A DNA stretch of 64,000 nucleotides from Flavobacteriales bacterium UBA852 (GTDB taxonomy: Bacteria; Bacteroidota; Bacteroidia; Flavobacteriales_E; Vicingaceae), in contig DBGO01000013.1 in assembly GCA_002295925.1 (NCBI GenBank), positions 300,591 to 364,590 on the forward strand, given 5' to 3'. The notes beneath the pieces are model-generated. The model had not been told where the DNA came from. It ran no database searches and saw only the letters and a program-made list of their open reading frames with translations. Position numbers and translations under genes: made by a program. This document shows positions 8,846-17,788 of this stretch, one piece after another. Position 1 is the stretch's first letter. Each line of letters begins with the position of its first letter.

Positions 8846-9848
8846 CCACATAGCCGTTTGCCGTACCGACAGCATTGGAGATGTTGTGCTTACGCTTCCA
8901 ATGTTGCATACCATCAGAGAACAATATCCCGAAGCAAAAATTTCTTTCATCGGGCGAACCTATACAAAACCCGTTATAGAAATAAATAAAAATATCAACC
9001 GGTTTATCAATTGGGATGATGTAGCAGATAAAACCAAAAAAGAACAAGCCGAATTTTTAAAAGCGCAAGAAATTGATGCGTTGATTTTCGCTTTTCCCGA
9101 CAAAACTGTTGTAAAAGCCGCTTTTTGGGCAAATATAAAGTTTCGCATTGCTACATTCGGACGCATGCATACTTTGCTGTATTGCAATAAAAAGGTCATT
9201 TTTTCCCGCAAAAATTCCAACCTGCACGAATCGCAATTAAATTTTAACTTACTCGCACCGTTGGGAATTGATAAAATTCCTTCGTTAGAAAAAATAAAAA
9301 CCTATTACGATTTAGATGCGCCAAAGGCAAAGTTGCCTCAAGAAATCAGTGATATACTTGCAAAGAGTTCCAAAAACATTATTTTACACCCAAAATCGCA
9401 GGGAAGTGCTGTAGAATGGAGTGAAGACAACTTCTTGCAATTGGCAAAAATGCTCGCGGCAAAAGGATATACCGTTTGGTTTACCGGAACTGAAAAAGAA
9501 GGTAAGCTTGTTCCAAAATTGGCGCAAATTAAAGCCGAAAATATTATTCCGTTGTTTGGTCAGATGTCGCTTCAAGAGTTTATCCGATTTATTTCGCAAA
9601 CCGACGGTTTGGTTGCTGCCAGCACCGGACCATTACATATAGCAGCTGCAATGGGCAAAATAGCTGTTGGCTTGTTTTCACCCCGCCGTCCCATCCATCC
9701 CGGAAGGTGGCAACCGGTGGGCGAAAATGCAACGGTTTTGGTAAGTGCTCAACTTTGCGAAGGGTGTAAAAAAGGTGGCGAATGCACCTGTATGCAAAAC
9801 ATTACGCCCGAACAAGTGCTGGAAGCGGTTTTGTGTTTTAATGAATGA
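8835..9848 (+). CDS. Glycosyltransferase family 9 (heptosyltransferase-like)
   Basis: A GT-B fold enzyme of the ADP-heptose:LPS heptosyltransferase family, 337 residues. The N-terminal RTDSIGDVVLTLPML block (from R10) and the C-terminal STGPLHIAAAMGK motif are the family hallmarks for acceptor and nucleotide-sugar binding. The last 25 residues are Cys-rich (CEGCKKGGECTC), a feature seen in other members. It overlaps the upstream GT2 gene by 11 bases and so is translationally coupled to it; together they probably build the inner LPS core. It ends 3 bases from the end of convergent hemB with no room for a terminator. Confidence 0.9.
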   Translation: MKFNHIAVCRTDSIGDVVLTLPMLHTIREQYPEAKISFIGRTYTKPVIEINKNINRFINWDDVADKTKKEQAEFLKAQEIDALIFAFPDKTVVKAAFWANIKFRIATFGRMHTLLYCNKKVIFSRKNSNLHESQLNFNLLAPLGIDKIPSLEKIKTYYDLDAPKAKLPQEISDILAKSSKNIILHPKSQGSAVEWSEDNFLQLAKMLAAKGYTVWFTGTEKEGKLVPKLAQIKAENIIPLFGQMSLQEFIRFISQTDGLVAASTGPLHIAAAMGKIAVGLFSPRRPIHPGRWQPVGENATVLVSAQLCEGCKKGGECTCMQNITPEQVLEAVLCFNE

Positions 9849-9851
9849 AGT

Positions 9852-10814
9852 CTATTTCAATAGCTTAGCCATTTCTTTGGCAAAATAAGTAATAATAATA
9901 TCGGCACCGGCGCGTTTCATCGACAATAAACTTTCATACATTACTTTTTCGCCGTCAATCCAACCTTTTTGAGCCGCCGCTTTAATCATACTGTACTCAC
10001 CGCTAACATTATACGCCGCAACAGGCAAGTCGGTATTTTGTCTGATGTCGCTGATAATATCCAAATAAGATAATGCCGGTTTTACCATTACAATGTCCAC
10101 ACCTTCCTCAACATCCAATAAAACTTCTTTGAGGGCTTCACGACGGTTTGCCGGGTCCATTTGATACGTTCTGCGGTCGCCAAATTCGGGAGTAGAATCG
10201 GCAGCATCTCTAAAAGGTCCGTAAAATGCCGAAGCATATTTTGCCGAATAACCCATAACGGGAACGTGATCAAACCCGTTGTTATCCAGCGCTTCTCTAA
10301 TACTTCCTACCACACCGTCCATCATTCCCGAAGGAGCAACCATATCGGCGCCGGCTTTGGCGTGAGAAATTACTTGTTTTTGCGTGTTGGTCAAAGTACT
10401 GTCATTATCCACATCGTGGTGATGCAATACGCCGCAGTGTCCGTGAGCAGTATATTCGCAAAAGCAAACATCTGTAATAACATACAACTGAGGATAGTTC
10501 TTTTTAATAAAGCGTATGGCTTGCTGAATTATACCTTCGTCGTTCCATGTTTCGCTGCCTATATCATCTTTTTTCTTCGGAATACCGAATAACAAAACCG
10601 CTTTGATTCCCAATTGAACCACTTCGTCCAATTCTTTGGAAATCTTATCCAACGAATAACGGAAAATTCCCGGCATACTGCTTATTTCGGTACAAATGTT
10701 AGTTCCTTCTTCTATAAACAAGGGGTAAATAAAATCATTAACCGTTAAAATATTTTCTTGAACCAAAGCTCTTATGTTGGCATTTGAACGTAATCTTCTG
10801 GGTCTGAACAGCAT
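9852..10814 (-). CDS. hemB: Delta-aminolevulinic acid dehydratase (porphobilinogen synthase)
   Basis: HemB condenses two 5-aminolevulinate molecules to porphobilinogen in haem and tetrapyrrole synthesis in the cytosol. At 320 residues it is full length. The Schiff-base lysines are K192 (GYSAKYASAFYGPFR) and K245 (VMVKPALSYLD), matching the two active-site lysines of the E. coli enzyme. The cysteines C117, C119 and C127 (DVCFCEYTAHGHCG) mark the zinc-dependent class. It appears to be a single gene, divergent from the secreted protein at 10954; a TAATTTAG -7-like sequence lies upstream of its start. Confidence 0.97.
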   Translation of the reverse strand: MLFRPRRLRSNANIRALVQENILTVNDFIYPLFIEEGTNICTEISSMPGIFRYSLDKISKELDEVVQLGIKAVLLFGIPKKKDDIGSETWNDEGIIQQAIRFIKKNYPQLYVITDVCFCEYTAHGHCGVLHHHDVDNDSTLTNTQKQVISHAKAGADMVAPSGMMDGVVGSIREALDNNGFDHVPVMGYSAKYASAFYGPFRDAADSTPEFGDRRTYQMDPANRREALKEVLLDVEEGVDIVMVKPALSYLDIISDIRQNTDLPVAAYNVSGEYSMIKAAAQKGWIDGEKVMYESLLSMKRAGADIIITYFAKEMAKLLK

Positions 10815-10884
10815 AATTAAGTGAATTTTAAACCTCTAAATTATTCAATTTTTTTGGCTGAATAGAAAATTATCCGGAATATAG

Positions 10885-10915
10885 TTTGAGTTATAAATAA
10901 TAATTTGTAATTTAG
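10885..10915 (+). promoter_or_regulatory. Candidate Bacteroidota promoter for the gene at 10954
   Basis: TTTG (10885-10888), a 19-base spacer and TAATTTAG (10908-10915, one mismatch to TAnnTTTG) fit the -33/-7 architecture of the primary sigma factor of this phylum. Confidence 0.45.
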
Positions 10916-10953
10916 ATATAAAATTGTACTTTACAAGTAAAAACAATAGGGTT

Positions 10954-12204
10954 ATGAAAAAGTATATTCTTCTTCCATTTATTTTGTTCTTCATTACAAC
11001 GGTTGTTTATGCCGGAGCAAGTATTAATAAAACAATCAGCGAATATAAACTTGAAAAAGTTGCCCGTAAATATTCAAAATCTAAAACTACACAAGCTAAA
11101 GAACGCTTTGTAAAAACATATAAGCAGCTCTTTTTGCAAGACAGTTTATATTTATCCGAATTGTTGGAAGAAGGAAGCAAAAAATCGTGGTACGCATACA
11201 AATCAACTTTGAATAAAATGAAAGAACGCCAGGTAATGGCGCAAAGTATTGGTGTAAAATGTGATAACTACGATTATGATTATTCATTACAATCGGCTAA
11301 GGAATATTTTGCAAAAGTAAATGCCCAAAAAGGTGAAATCGACTTGCAAAATGCAAAAATTACCCATAACAGAAATTTAGCGCAAAAAGCATATGAAGAG
11401 CTTGTTTTTGCTTATCAAATAAGTGGCAATGAGGCGTTAATGCAAAATATCGAGCAAGCCCGAAAAGAATCGAAAAAACATTTGCTGATAACGGTAAATA
11501 ACCGCTCGGACGTTGCTTTACCCGAAGAATTAAAACAGCAAATTTTATCGCAATTTGAATCGGGAGAATATAAAGATATGGTTGTCTCCACAAAAATAGA
11601 ACCCGGAGAGATGTATGATTTTATAGTATCGGTAACAATTGACGATATTTACATTGAAAATTATTGGTCGGGGTATTGGGGAGCAAATCGAAATTTTGAT
11701 GTTTATGAAAAGGGTTTTATCAGTTACACTGCACCGCATAATTTTAGATTAGGAAGAGTAATGAGACGAGGCATTGCTGCAAAAGCAGTCAGAAATAATA
11801 TTGTAATGATAAACCTAAAGCAATATTTAACCCCTTACGAGCAAGCGCTGCTTACTTATAATCAAAAATTTATGGGACACGTGCCTTTATTTCGTTTGTT
11901 TAACATCGAAGGGAAATATGAATTGATAAATGTTCGGGCAAAACAGGTGATAGCACAAGAACCGTTAAAGTTTTATCGCAAAATAAGTCCTTCTACATTA
12001 ATTCCTTTAATGCCCGGAGATACTAAAAATATAGAAATGATGAAGTTTGCCGCCGGATTTTATCAATCAAACTTAGCGGAGACCTTTTTCACCAATCCGT
12101 TGTTCGAAAAGCATATAAAAGCCACTGTTCAATATGAGTTGAGCCGATTTATGGTTGACCATGAACATGTGTTTTTAGGTGAATTTGTTTTTGCATCCAA
12201 ATAA
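10954..12204 (+). CDS. Secreted protein of unknown function
   Basis: I do not recognise this 416-residue protein. The chosen ATG, ten codons inside the longest frame, begins a clear signal peptide (MKKYILLPFILFFITTVVYAG). The mature protein is Lys/Glu-rich and helical in its first third, followed by a mixed region with a Trp-rich spot (YWSGYWG). There is no lipobox, membrane helix, barrel pattern or T9SS sorting domain, so it is probably periplasmic. It is transcribed alone, divergent from hemB. Confidence 0.7.
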   Translation: MKKYILLPFILFFITTVVYAGASINKTISEYKLEKVARKYSKSKTTQAKERFVKTYKQLFLQDSLYLSELLEEGSKKSWYAYKSTLNKMKERQVMAQSIGVKCDNYDYDYSLQSAKEYFAKVNAQKGEIDLQNAKITHNRNLAQKAYEELVFAYQISGNEALMQNIEQARKESKKHLLITVNNRSDVALPEELKQQILSQFESGEYKDMVVSTKIEPGEMYDFIVSVTIDDIYIENYWSGYWGANRNFDVYEKGFISYTAPHNFRLGRVMRRGIAAKAVRNNIVMINLKQYLTPYEQALLTYNQKFMGHVPLFRLFNIEGKYELINVRAKQVIAQEPLKFYRKISPSTLIPLMPGDTKNIEMMKFAAGFYQSNLAETFFTNPLFEKHIKATVQYELSRFMVDHEHVFLGEFVFASK

Positions 12205-12374
12205 TATGCTCAGCATAATTTATTAACAAATTTTTATTGTTCTTAAAATCAGAAGGTTCTTGATATAATAACTTTTTTTAACAATTTGCGTATGATAAAT
12301 TGGTTGTTTTAACGTTTGGAGTTTATCGTAAAATTTTATATCTTAACAATCCGAAATTTAAAACCTGTCTGATT

Positions 12375-12566
12375 ATGTATGAATTCAGTAAAAAAGTGCT
12401 TCAAAAAGTAAGTTTCGACCGCGAATTATTCAAAAAAGAATTATCAAAATCAATTAAATGGCTTAAAAAAGATGAAGCATTGCTTTTGAAAGCATGGTGT
12501 CTAACCACATTTGTTCAATACAAAGACGTAATTATTGACACTTACGATAAAATTTCAAATAATTAA
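12375..12566 (+). CDS. Small conserved cytosolic protein, 63 residues
   Basis: A short Lys-rich protein of unknown function. An internal ATG is preferred because the 25 codons before it look like untranslated leader and the protein then begins MYEFSKKVLQKVSFD. It is mainly helical and contains a striking SIKWLKKDEALLLKAWCLTTF block, the kind of dense pattern kept under selection. It has no signal peptide. A strong terminator follows at once, so it forms its own transcription unit. I believe homologues of similar size occur in other Bacteroidota, but that is recollection. Confidence 0.65.
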   Translation: MYEFSKKVLQKVSFDRELFKKELSKSIKWLKKDEALLLKAWCLTTFVQYKDVIIDTYDKISNN

Positions 12567-12596
12567 AATCTAAAAAAACACTTTAAATTTTTAATG

Positions 12597-12627
12597 AAAG
12601 CCGACCTGATTTTAAGGTCGGCTTTTG
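12597..12627 (+). terminator. Rho-independent terminator after the 63-residue protein gene
   Basis: An 11-bp perfect stem (12597-12607 with 12615-12625, GC-rich core) with a 7-nt loop and a short T-run. Confidence 0.88.
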
Positions 12628-12675
12628 TATTTAATATTAAATCGAATAAGAATATTGTATAAACAAGAATAGGTT

Positions 12676-12683
12676 TATTTTTG
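12676..12683 (+). promoter_or_regulatory. -7 element for the ClC channel gene
   Basis: TATTTTTG is a perfect TAnnTTTG match, 18 bases before the ATG. An ATTG 18 bases upstream (12654-12657) is a partial -33 element. Confidence 0.45.
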
Positions 12684-12701
12684 TAAAATAAAAAAGATGC
12701 A

Positions 12702-14486
12702 ATGTCAGGCAAATTGAATGGTTTTATCGGAAAGTTATTGGTATGGCGTGTAAGGCATTTGCAAAACAGACATTTTAACCTTATTCTCAGTTTAATTGTC
12801 GGTTTAGGTTCGGGGATAATGGTTGTAGTGCTAAAAAACTCCGTGCATTATGTCAAAGAGTTTCTTACTTCCGACTTTATTAAGGAATATCATCACTATT
12901 TGTTTTTTATTTATCCGCTAATTGGTTTAACACTAGTATATTTTATTGTAAAGAAAATCATAAAACATCCTGTTGGACACGGTATTCCTGCCGTACTATA
13001 TGCCTTTTCGCGCAATAAAAGTAAAATGCCCAAAGATGCGTGGTACACCTCTTTGTTAACTGCACCTGTAACCGTTGGATTTGGCGGTTCTGTCGGTTTG
13101 GAAGGACCATCGGTAGCATCCAACAGTGGGCTCGGTTCAAGGTTGGCACAAGCCCTTCGTTTAAATTTCAAAACCACTACTCTACTTTTGGGCTGCGGAG
13201 CAGCAGGAGCTATGTCGAGTATCTTTAATGCGCCTATTACTGCCATTGTTTTTGCTTTGGAAGTAATAATGATTGACCTTTCAATGAGTTCGCTCATACC
13301 ATTGCTTACTGCCTCGGCAGTAGCAGCCCTGACTTCAAGGTTTATTTTGGGAGATGGTATTTTGTTTCCGGTGCAATTAAAAGAATTATTCATGTTTTCA
13401 CAAACGCCTTTTTATGTTTTATTGGGCATTTTCAGTGGATTATTGAGTGTATATTTCAATAAAGTATTTTGGTTTATTGAAGATAAATTTGAGAAAATAA
13501 AGTCTGCAGTTGCCCGTTTAATTATAGGCGGAGGAGTTTTAGGTGTGCTCATTTTCTTTATTCCGCCGCTATACGGCGAAGGTTTTGAAACTATAAACGA
13601 CATTATACACGGATACTATGAAAAAGTGGTTGATTCCGGACCGTTATTACATTTTCAACACAACGAGCTGATTATTATTATTTTGTTATTGGCAATGATA
13701 TTGGTAAAAGTTGTAGCAACAAGCGTTACGTTTGGCGCCGGAGGAGTAGGAGGTGTTTTTGCACCATCATTGTTTGTGGGTTCTGTTGGCGGGTTTGTTT
13801 TGGCAAAAGCCATCAATCTTACCGGTTTTTTTCATTTGCCTGAACCAAATTTTGCCTTGGCAGGTATGGCGGGAGTTATTGCCGGAGTGTTACATGCACC
13901 TTTAACCGGAATTTTCCTTATCGCCGAAATCACAGGAGGTTATCAAATGATGCTTCCGTTAATGATTGTGGTTATATTGGCTTATCTTACATCAAAATAT
14001 TTTATTCCTTATTCAATTTATACCATGCAATTGGCAAAATCGGGCGATTTGGTGTCGCATCATAAAGATAAAACCGTATTAACGCTTATCGATTTAAAAA
14101 AGCAAATAGAAACGAATTTTAGTCCGGTAGATGATGCGGACACGCTCGGCGGATTGGTAAAAGTTGTGGCAAAGTCTAACAGAAATATTTTTCCGGTATT
14201 AAATAAAAATAAAGAATTGCAAGGCGTTGTATTGCTGGATGATATTCGAGAAATTATGTTTAAACCCGAATTGTATAATAAAGTAACAGTGTCTGAAGTA
14301 ATGACACAACCGCCAACAGTAATTTACATTACCGATTCTATGGAAGAAGTAATGAATAAATTTAACAGGAGCGGTGCGTGGAATTTACCGGTTTTGGATA
14401 AACAAAATCACTACATTGGATTTATTTCAAAATCAAAATTATTTAATGAATACCGAAAAGTTTTAATGGAAGTGTCAGGAGAATAA
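12702..14486 (+). CDS. ClC-family chloride channel/transporter with CBS pair
   Basis: An integral membrane anion channel or H+/Cl- antiporter of 594 residues. Selectivity-filter motifs are GHGIPAV (usual GSGIP), GLEGP with the gating glutamate E134, and GAGGVGGVFAPSLF. A second glutamate in FALEVIMIDLS sits where antiporters carry the proton glutamate, which would favour exchange over channel function. Two CBS domains (about 455-590) form the cytoplasmic tail and in this family bind adenine nucleotides. The His for Ser change in the first motif occurs in other CBS-type bacterial ClCs as far as I recall. It has its own promoter and no partner gene. Confidence 0.93.
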   Translation: MSGKLNGFIGKLLVWRVRHLQNRHFNLILSLIVGLGSGIMVVVLKNSVHYVKEFLTSDFIKEYHHYLFFIYPLIGLTLVYFIVKKIIKHPVGHGIPAVLYAFSRNKSKMPKDAWYTSLLTAPVTVGFGGSVGLEGPSVASNSGLGSRLAQALRLNFKTTTLLLGCGAAGAMSSIFNAPITAIVFALEVIMIDLSMSSLIPLLTASAVAALTSRFILGDGILFPVQLKELFMFSQTPFYVLLGIFSGLLSVYFNKVFWFIEDKFEKIKSAVARLIIGGGVLGVLIFFIPPLYGEGFETINDIIHGYYEKVVDSGPLLHFQHNELIIIILLLAMILVKVVATSVTFGAGGVGGVFAPSLFVGSVGGFVLAKAINLTGFFHLPEPNFALAGMAGVIAGVLHAPLTGIFLIAEITGGYQMMLPLMIVVILAYLTSKYFIPYSIYTMQLAKSGDLVSHHKDKTVLTLIDLKKQIETNFSPVDDADTLGGLVKVVAKSNRNIFPVLNKNKELQGVVLLDDIREIMFKPELYNKVTVSEVMTQPPTVIYITDSMEEVMNKFNRSGAWNLPVLDKQNHYIGFISKSKLFNEYRKVLMEVSGE

Positions 14487-14550
14487 ACCGACATGTAAAA
14501 TGATTAAAAATATTTAACAAACACAATTTTTATTTAGAATAAAAATAAAT

Positions 14551-14558
14551 TAACTTTG
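14551..14558 (+). promoter_or_regulatory. -7 element of the superoxide dismutase promoter
   Basis: TAACTTTG matches TAnnTTTG exactly, 37 bases before the ATG. Just upstream is a 9-bp-arm AT-only palindrome (14526-14546), which may be an operator but could be chance in such AT-rich DNA. Confidence 0.5.
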
Positions 14559-14595
14559 AGACAAATCAATTACTAACCTTAAAAACTTTAAAACT

Positions 14596-15210
14596 ATGGC
14601 TTTTAAATTACCTGATTTACCGTATGCTTATGATGCATTAGAGCCGCATATTGATGCTCGCACAATGGAAATTCATCATACAAAACATCATGCAGGCTAC
14701 ACAAACAATCTGAATGCCGCAATCGAAGGCACTGATTTGGAAAACAAAACAATAGAAGAAATTTTGGCAAATGTAAGTCAATATTCCGCAGCTGTTCGCA
14801 ATAACGGCGGTGGATATTACAACCACAGCTTGTTTTGGCAAGTAATGTCTCCCGATGGAGGAGGTCAGCCAAACAATGATGAATTCGAAGAAGCATTTTT
14901 AAATAAATTCGGTTCTTTCGAAGGATTTAAAGATGAATTTTCACGTGCTGCCGCTACTCGTTTTGGTTCAGGCTGGGCATGGCTTATTGTAGATAAAGCC
15001 GGTCATTTGGCTGTTTGCAGCACACCTAATCAAGATAATCCATTAATGGATATTGCCGAAGTAAAGGGAACGCCTATTTTAGGTTTGGATGTTTGGGAAC
15101 ATGCTTATTATTTAAAATATCAAAACCGTCGTCCGGAATATATCAATGCATTTTTCAATGTTATTAATTGGGACGAAGTAACTCGTCGTTATTTTGAAGC
15201 AAAAAAATAA
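14596..15210 (+). CDS. sod: Superoxide dismutase, Mn/Fe family
   Basis: Cytosolic superoxide dismutase of 204 residues, converting superoxide to peroxide and oxygen. The four metal ligands are visible: H27 (EIHHTKHH), H77 (YYNHSLFW), D165 and H169 (DVWEHAYY). Metal choice: G73 in NNGGGYYNHS and the Gln in CSTPNQDNPL are features of the Mn class, while Bacteroidota enzymes are often cambialistic, so Mn or either metal is the best call. It has a good -7 element. The following TM2 gene overlaps or abuts its end. Confidence 0.96.
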   Translation: MAFKLPDLPYAYDALEPHIDARTMEIHHTKHHAGYTNNLNAAIEGTDLENKTIEEILANVSQYSAAVRNNGGGYYNHSLFWQVMSPDGGGQPNNDEFEEAFLNKFGSFEGFKDEFSRAAATRFGSGWAWLIVDKAGHLAVCSTPNQDNPLMDIAEVKGTPILGLDVWEHAYYLKYQNRRPEYINAFFNVINWDEVTRRYFEAKK

Positions 15211-15583
15211 CATTATAATTTTTTTGATGATATTGTTCAGCTTTTCGGCACGCGCCGAAAAGCTGAACTTCTTTATGGTAGAGTCTGCAAATATAGTCTC
15301 ATCAATCCATGTTGATTCACTATCTTTTTTACAAACCGATTCTGTTTATTTTAAACCTGTAAAACACAAACGTTTAAAAGCTATTTTATTGGCTTTGTTT
15401 TTAGGAAACTTTGGAGCTCACCGGTTGTATTTGGGAACGTCACCAAAAGTAGTTGTGGGCTATTCCTTTACCTTGGGAGGGATATTTATTTTACCGGTAG
15501 TGGATGCTGTTATGCTGTTAACGGTTAAGGATATTTCTCTGTTTGAGAATAATCAAAATTTTTTCATGTTTAAACCAAAATAA
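15194..15583 (+). CDS. TM2-domain membrane protein
   Basis: A small exported or membrane protein of up to 129 residues. A signal-like N-terminus is followed, from about residue 58, by a TM2 domain: two hydrophobic segments around LALFLGNFGAHRLYLG and a GGIFILPVVDAVMLL turn with the characteristic Asp. TM2 proteins are widespread and of unknown function. The start is uncertain: TTG at 15194 gives a proper n-region (MKQKNNIII) and overlaps sod by 17 bases, whereas ATG at 15227 gives a shorter hydrophobic start. Either way it should be cotranscribed with sod. Confidence 0.75.
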   Translation: MKQKNNIIIFLMILFSFSARAEKLNFFMVESANIVSSIHVDSLSFLQTDSVYFKPVKHKRLKAILLALFLGNFGAHRLYLGTSPKVVVGYSFTLGGIFILPVVDAVMLLTVKDISLFENNQNFFMFKPK

Positions 15584-15616
15584 AAAAACACCCTTTGATA
15601 ATTAAGGGTGTTTTTT
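15583..15616. terminator. Bidirectional terminator between the TM2 and M13 peptidase genes
   Basis: A 13-bp perfect stem (15583-15595 with 15604-15616), 8-nt loop, A-run on the left and T-run on the right. It can stop transcription of the convergent genes from both sides. Confidence 0.9.
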
Positions 15617-15637
15617 AGTTATAATTTATGGGCTAAA

Positions 15638-17707
15638 CTACCAGACTTTAGCTTGTAAACTATCTGTTCTAACCATTGGGTCACCGGGTTTACATCCCCA
15701 AGCTTCTCTAAATTCATCTAAATTGGCTAATGGACCCAATACTCGGTATTGACTGGGTGCGTGAGGATTTGTTGCTATTAATCGTTTTAACTCTTCCTCT
15801 TTTATATTCATTGCCCATACTTGTGCCCAGCTTAAGAAAAAACGTTGTTTATATGTAAATCCGTCGATTGGTTCGGGTTCTTGGCCGTCTTTTTGTATTT
15901 TCTTTTGCAAAGCGTAATAACCCAATATCAGTCCGCCCAAATCAGCAATATTTTCACCAATGGTTAATTCTCCGTTAACATGAACTCCTTCGATGGGTTC
16001 AAATTCATTAAACTGGTCAATAATCACCTGAATACGTTTTTCAAATTCGGCACGGTCTTCATCTGTCCACCAGTTTTTCATATTTCCGTATGCATCAAAC
16101 TTACTGCCCTTATCGTCAAATCCATGGGTAAATTCATGCCCTATTACTGTTCCAATACCTCCGTAATTTATGGCATCATCAGCATTTGGATTATAGAAAG
16201 GTGGTTGCAGTATTCCGGCAGGAAATACGATTTCATTATTTAGCGGATTGTAGTAAGCATTTACAGTTTGAGGATTCATTCCCCATTCTGATCTGTCAAC
16301 AGGTTTTCCAAGTTTGTTAATTCGGTAATCGATATTAAACGAATTACATGCCATTATGTTTTCGGCAAATGATTTGTCGGCAGATACAGATAAGCCTGAG
16401 TAATCTCTCCATTTATCCGGGTAACCGATTTTTTTGGTGAATGTGGAAAGCTTTTCCAATGCTTTTTCTTTGGTAGCATCACTCATCCAGTCGAGTTGTT
16501 GAATACGTTCTTTAAATACATCCCGGATGTTATCTACCATGTTGCTTACATATTGTTTCGATTCCTCTGAAAAATATTTTTCTACAAATAATTTGCCCAA
16601 AGGTTGTCCTAAACTGCTGTTTACAGCATCCATGGCTCTTTTCCATCGGGGTTTTATTTTATCTATTCCACGAAGCGTACGTTGATAAAAATCAAAATCT
16701 TCCATTACAAAATCGGTACTTAAAAATTCGGAATAGTTATTGGCAACATTCCATTTTAAATAATTTTTAAGCACTTCAATGTTTTCTTTTTCCATCAAAG
16801 CGTTTAAAGTTTCTAAAAATTCGGGTTGACCAACTACAATGCTGTCAATTTTTTCGGCTACACCAAATTCTTGAAAAATTGTTGGGAAATCAAGATTTGG
16901 GTATTTTTCAATTAACTCTTCTTTTGATATTTTATGGTAGTTTTGAGAAGGGTCACGTAATAATACACGGTCTTTGGAAGCTTCGGCAAGTTTAGTTTCA
17001 AAATTTAACACATCTTTAGCCGCTTTTTGAGCACTTTCTCCTTCACATCCAATTAAAGTAAATACTCGTTGAACATGAATAAAATATTTATCTTTTATTT
17101 CGGCATATTTTTCATTAAAATAATAGTCTTTATCGGGTAAACCAATGCCTCCTTGAGATAAATAAGAAATATATTGGTCAGATTTTTTTAAGTCATTTGT
17201 TACATAAAAACCATATAAACCTCCGGTACCAATATGCTTTAGTTTTGCATAAACGGCAGGAATTTGTGTATAGTCTTTTATGGCATCAATTTCTTCCAAC
17301 AGGGGCTGAATAGGTTTGTAACCCAATTTATCTGCTTTATTGGAATCTAAAGCTACTTTGTAAAAATCACCCACTAATTGTTTGGTAGAACCTTTTTCTC
17401 CGGGATTTTCGGCAGCTTCTTCAAGAATTCCGCGGAGTTTTTTGCGGTTATTTTCGGCTAATATGCTAAAACTGCTCCATCGGCTTTCTGTTTCCGGAAC
17501 TGGGTTTTTCTTTAACCATCCGCCAATGGCGTAATGGTAAAAATCTTCACAAGGATTGTAGGTTGTGTCTAAGTTTGAAAGGTCAAATCCGGGAACAACT
17601 TCTTCTTGATTATTATTGTTATTTTCATCGGTTCTTTGTTCGTTATTGTTTGAACAAGAAACCATAAATACTGCAGCAGCAGAAAAGACAAGTAATTCTT
17701 TTTTCAT
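15638..17707 (-). CDS. M13-family metallopeptidase lipoprotein (neprilysin/PepO-like)
   Basis: A zinc endopeptidase of about 689 residues. The start is placed at the internal ATG because MKKELLVFSAAAVFMVSC is a lipoprotein signal with a lipobox Cys, followed by an Asn/Glu-rich linker; the 26 upstream codons lack start features. The catalytic HEFTH (near residue 524) and the downstream GENIADLGG (third zinc ligand Glu) are intact, as is the NAYYNPLNNEIVFPAGILQPP block that binds the substrate backbone. The ending (CKPGDPMVRTDSLQAKVW) matches the M13 C-terminus. It probably acts in the periplasm or at the outer membrane on peptides. It lies 81 bases after ispG on the same strand. Confidence 0.94.
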   Translation of the reverse strand: MKKELLVFSAAAVFMVSCSNNNEQRTDENNNNNQEEVVPGFDLSNLDTTYNPCEDFYHYAIGGWLKKNPVPETESRWSSFSILAENNRKKLRGILEEAAENPGEKGSTKQLVGDFYKVALDSNKADKLGYKPIQPLLEEIDAIKDYTQIPAVYAKLKHIGTGGLYGFYVTNDLKKSDQYISYLSQGGIGLPDKDYYFNEKYAEIKDKYFIHVQRVFTLIGCEGESAQKAAKDVLNFETKLAEASKDRVLLRDPSQNYHKISKEELIEKYPNLDFPTIFQEFGVAEKIDSIVVGQPEFLETLNALMEKENIEVLKNYLKWNVANNYSEFLSTDFVMEDFDFYQRTLRGIDKIKPRWKRAMDAVNSSLGQPLGKLFVEKYFSEESKQYVSNMVDNIRDVFKERIQQLDWMSDATKEKALEKLSTFTKKIGYPDKWRDYSGLSVSADKSFAENIMACNSFNIDYRINKLGKPVDRSEWGMNPQTVNAYYNPLNNEIVFPAGILQPPFYNPNADDAINYGGIGTVIGHEFTHGFDDKGSKFDAYGNMKNWWTDEDRAEFEKRIQVIIDQFNEFEPIEGVHVNGELTIGENIADLGGLILGYYALQKKIQKDGQEPEPIDGFTYKQRFFLSWAQVWAMNIKEEELKRLIATNPHAPSQYRVLGPLANLDEFREAWGCKPGDPMVRTDSLQAKVW

Positions 17708-17788
17708 AGTAGCGTGTTTTGCGACAAAAAGTCTTAAATATTCGATAAATATATAAATTTTTATGCTAAAAACAAATTTTGGCAATCC

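Noticed and set aside
10161..10592. 143-codon plus-strand frame antisense to hemB
   Set aside because: hemB is complete with every catalytic residue; the antisense frame shows no recognisable protein features.
12911..13393. 160-codon minus-strand frame within the ClC gene
   Set aside because: Another mirror of membrane-helix codons; the plus-strand protein has all family motifs.
14526..14546. AT-only palindrome before the superoxide dismutase promoter as a Fur or OxyR site
   Set aside because: Perfect 9-bp arms, but only A and T pairs except the loop G; in such AT-rich spacer this can arise by chance and it fits no box I know.
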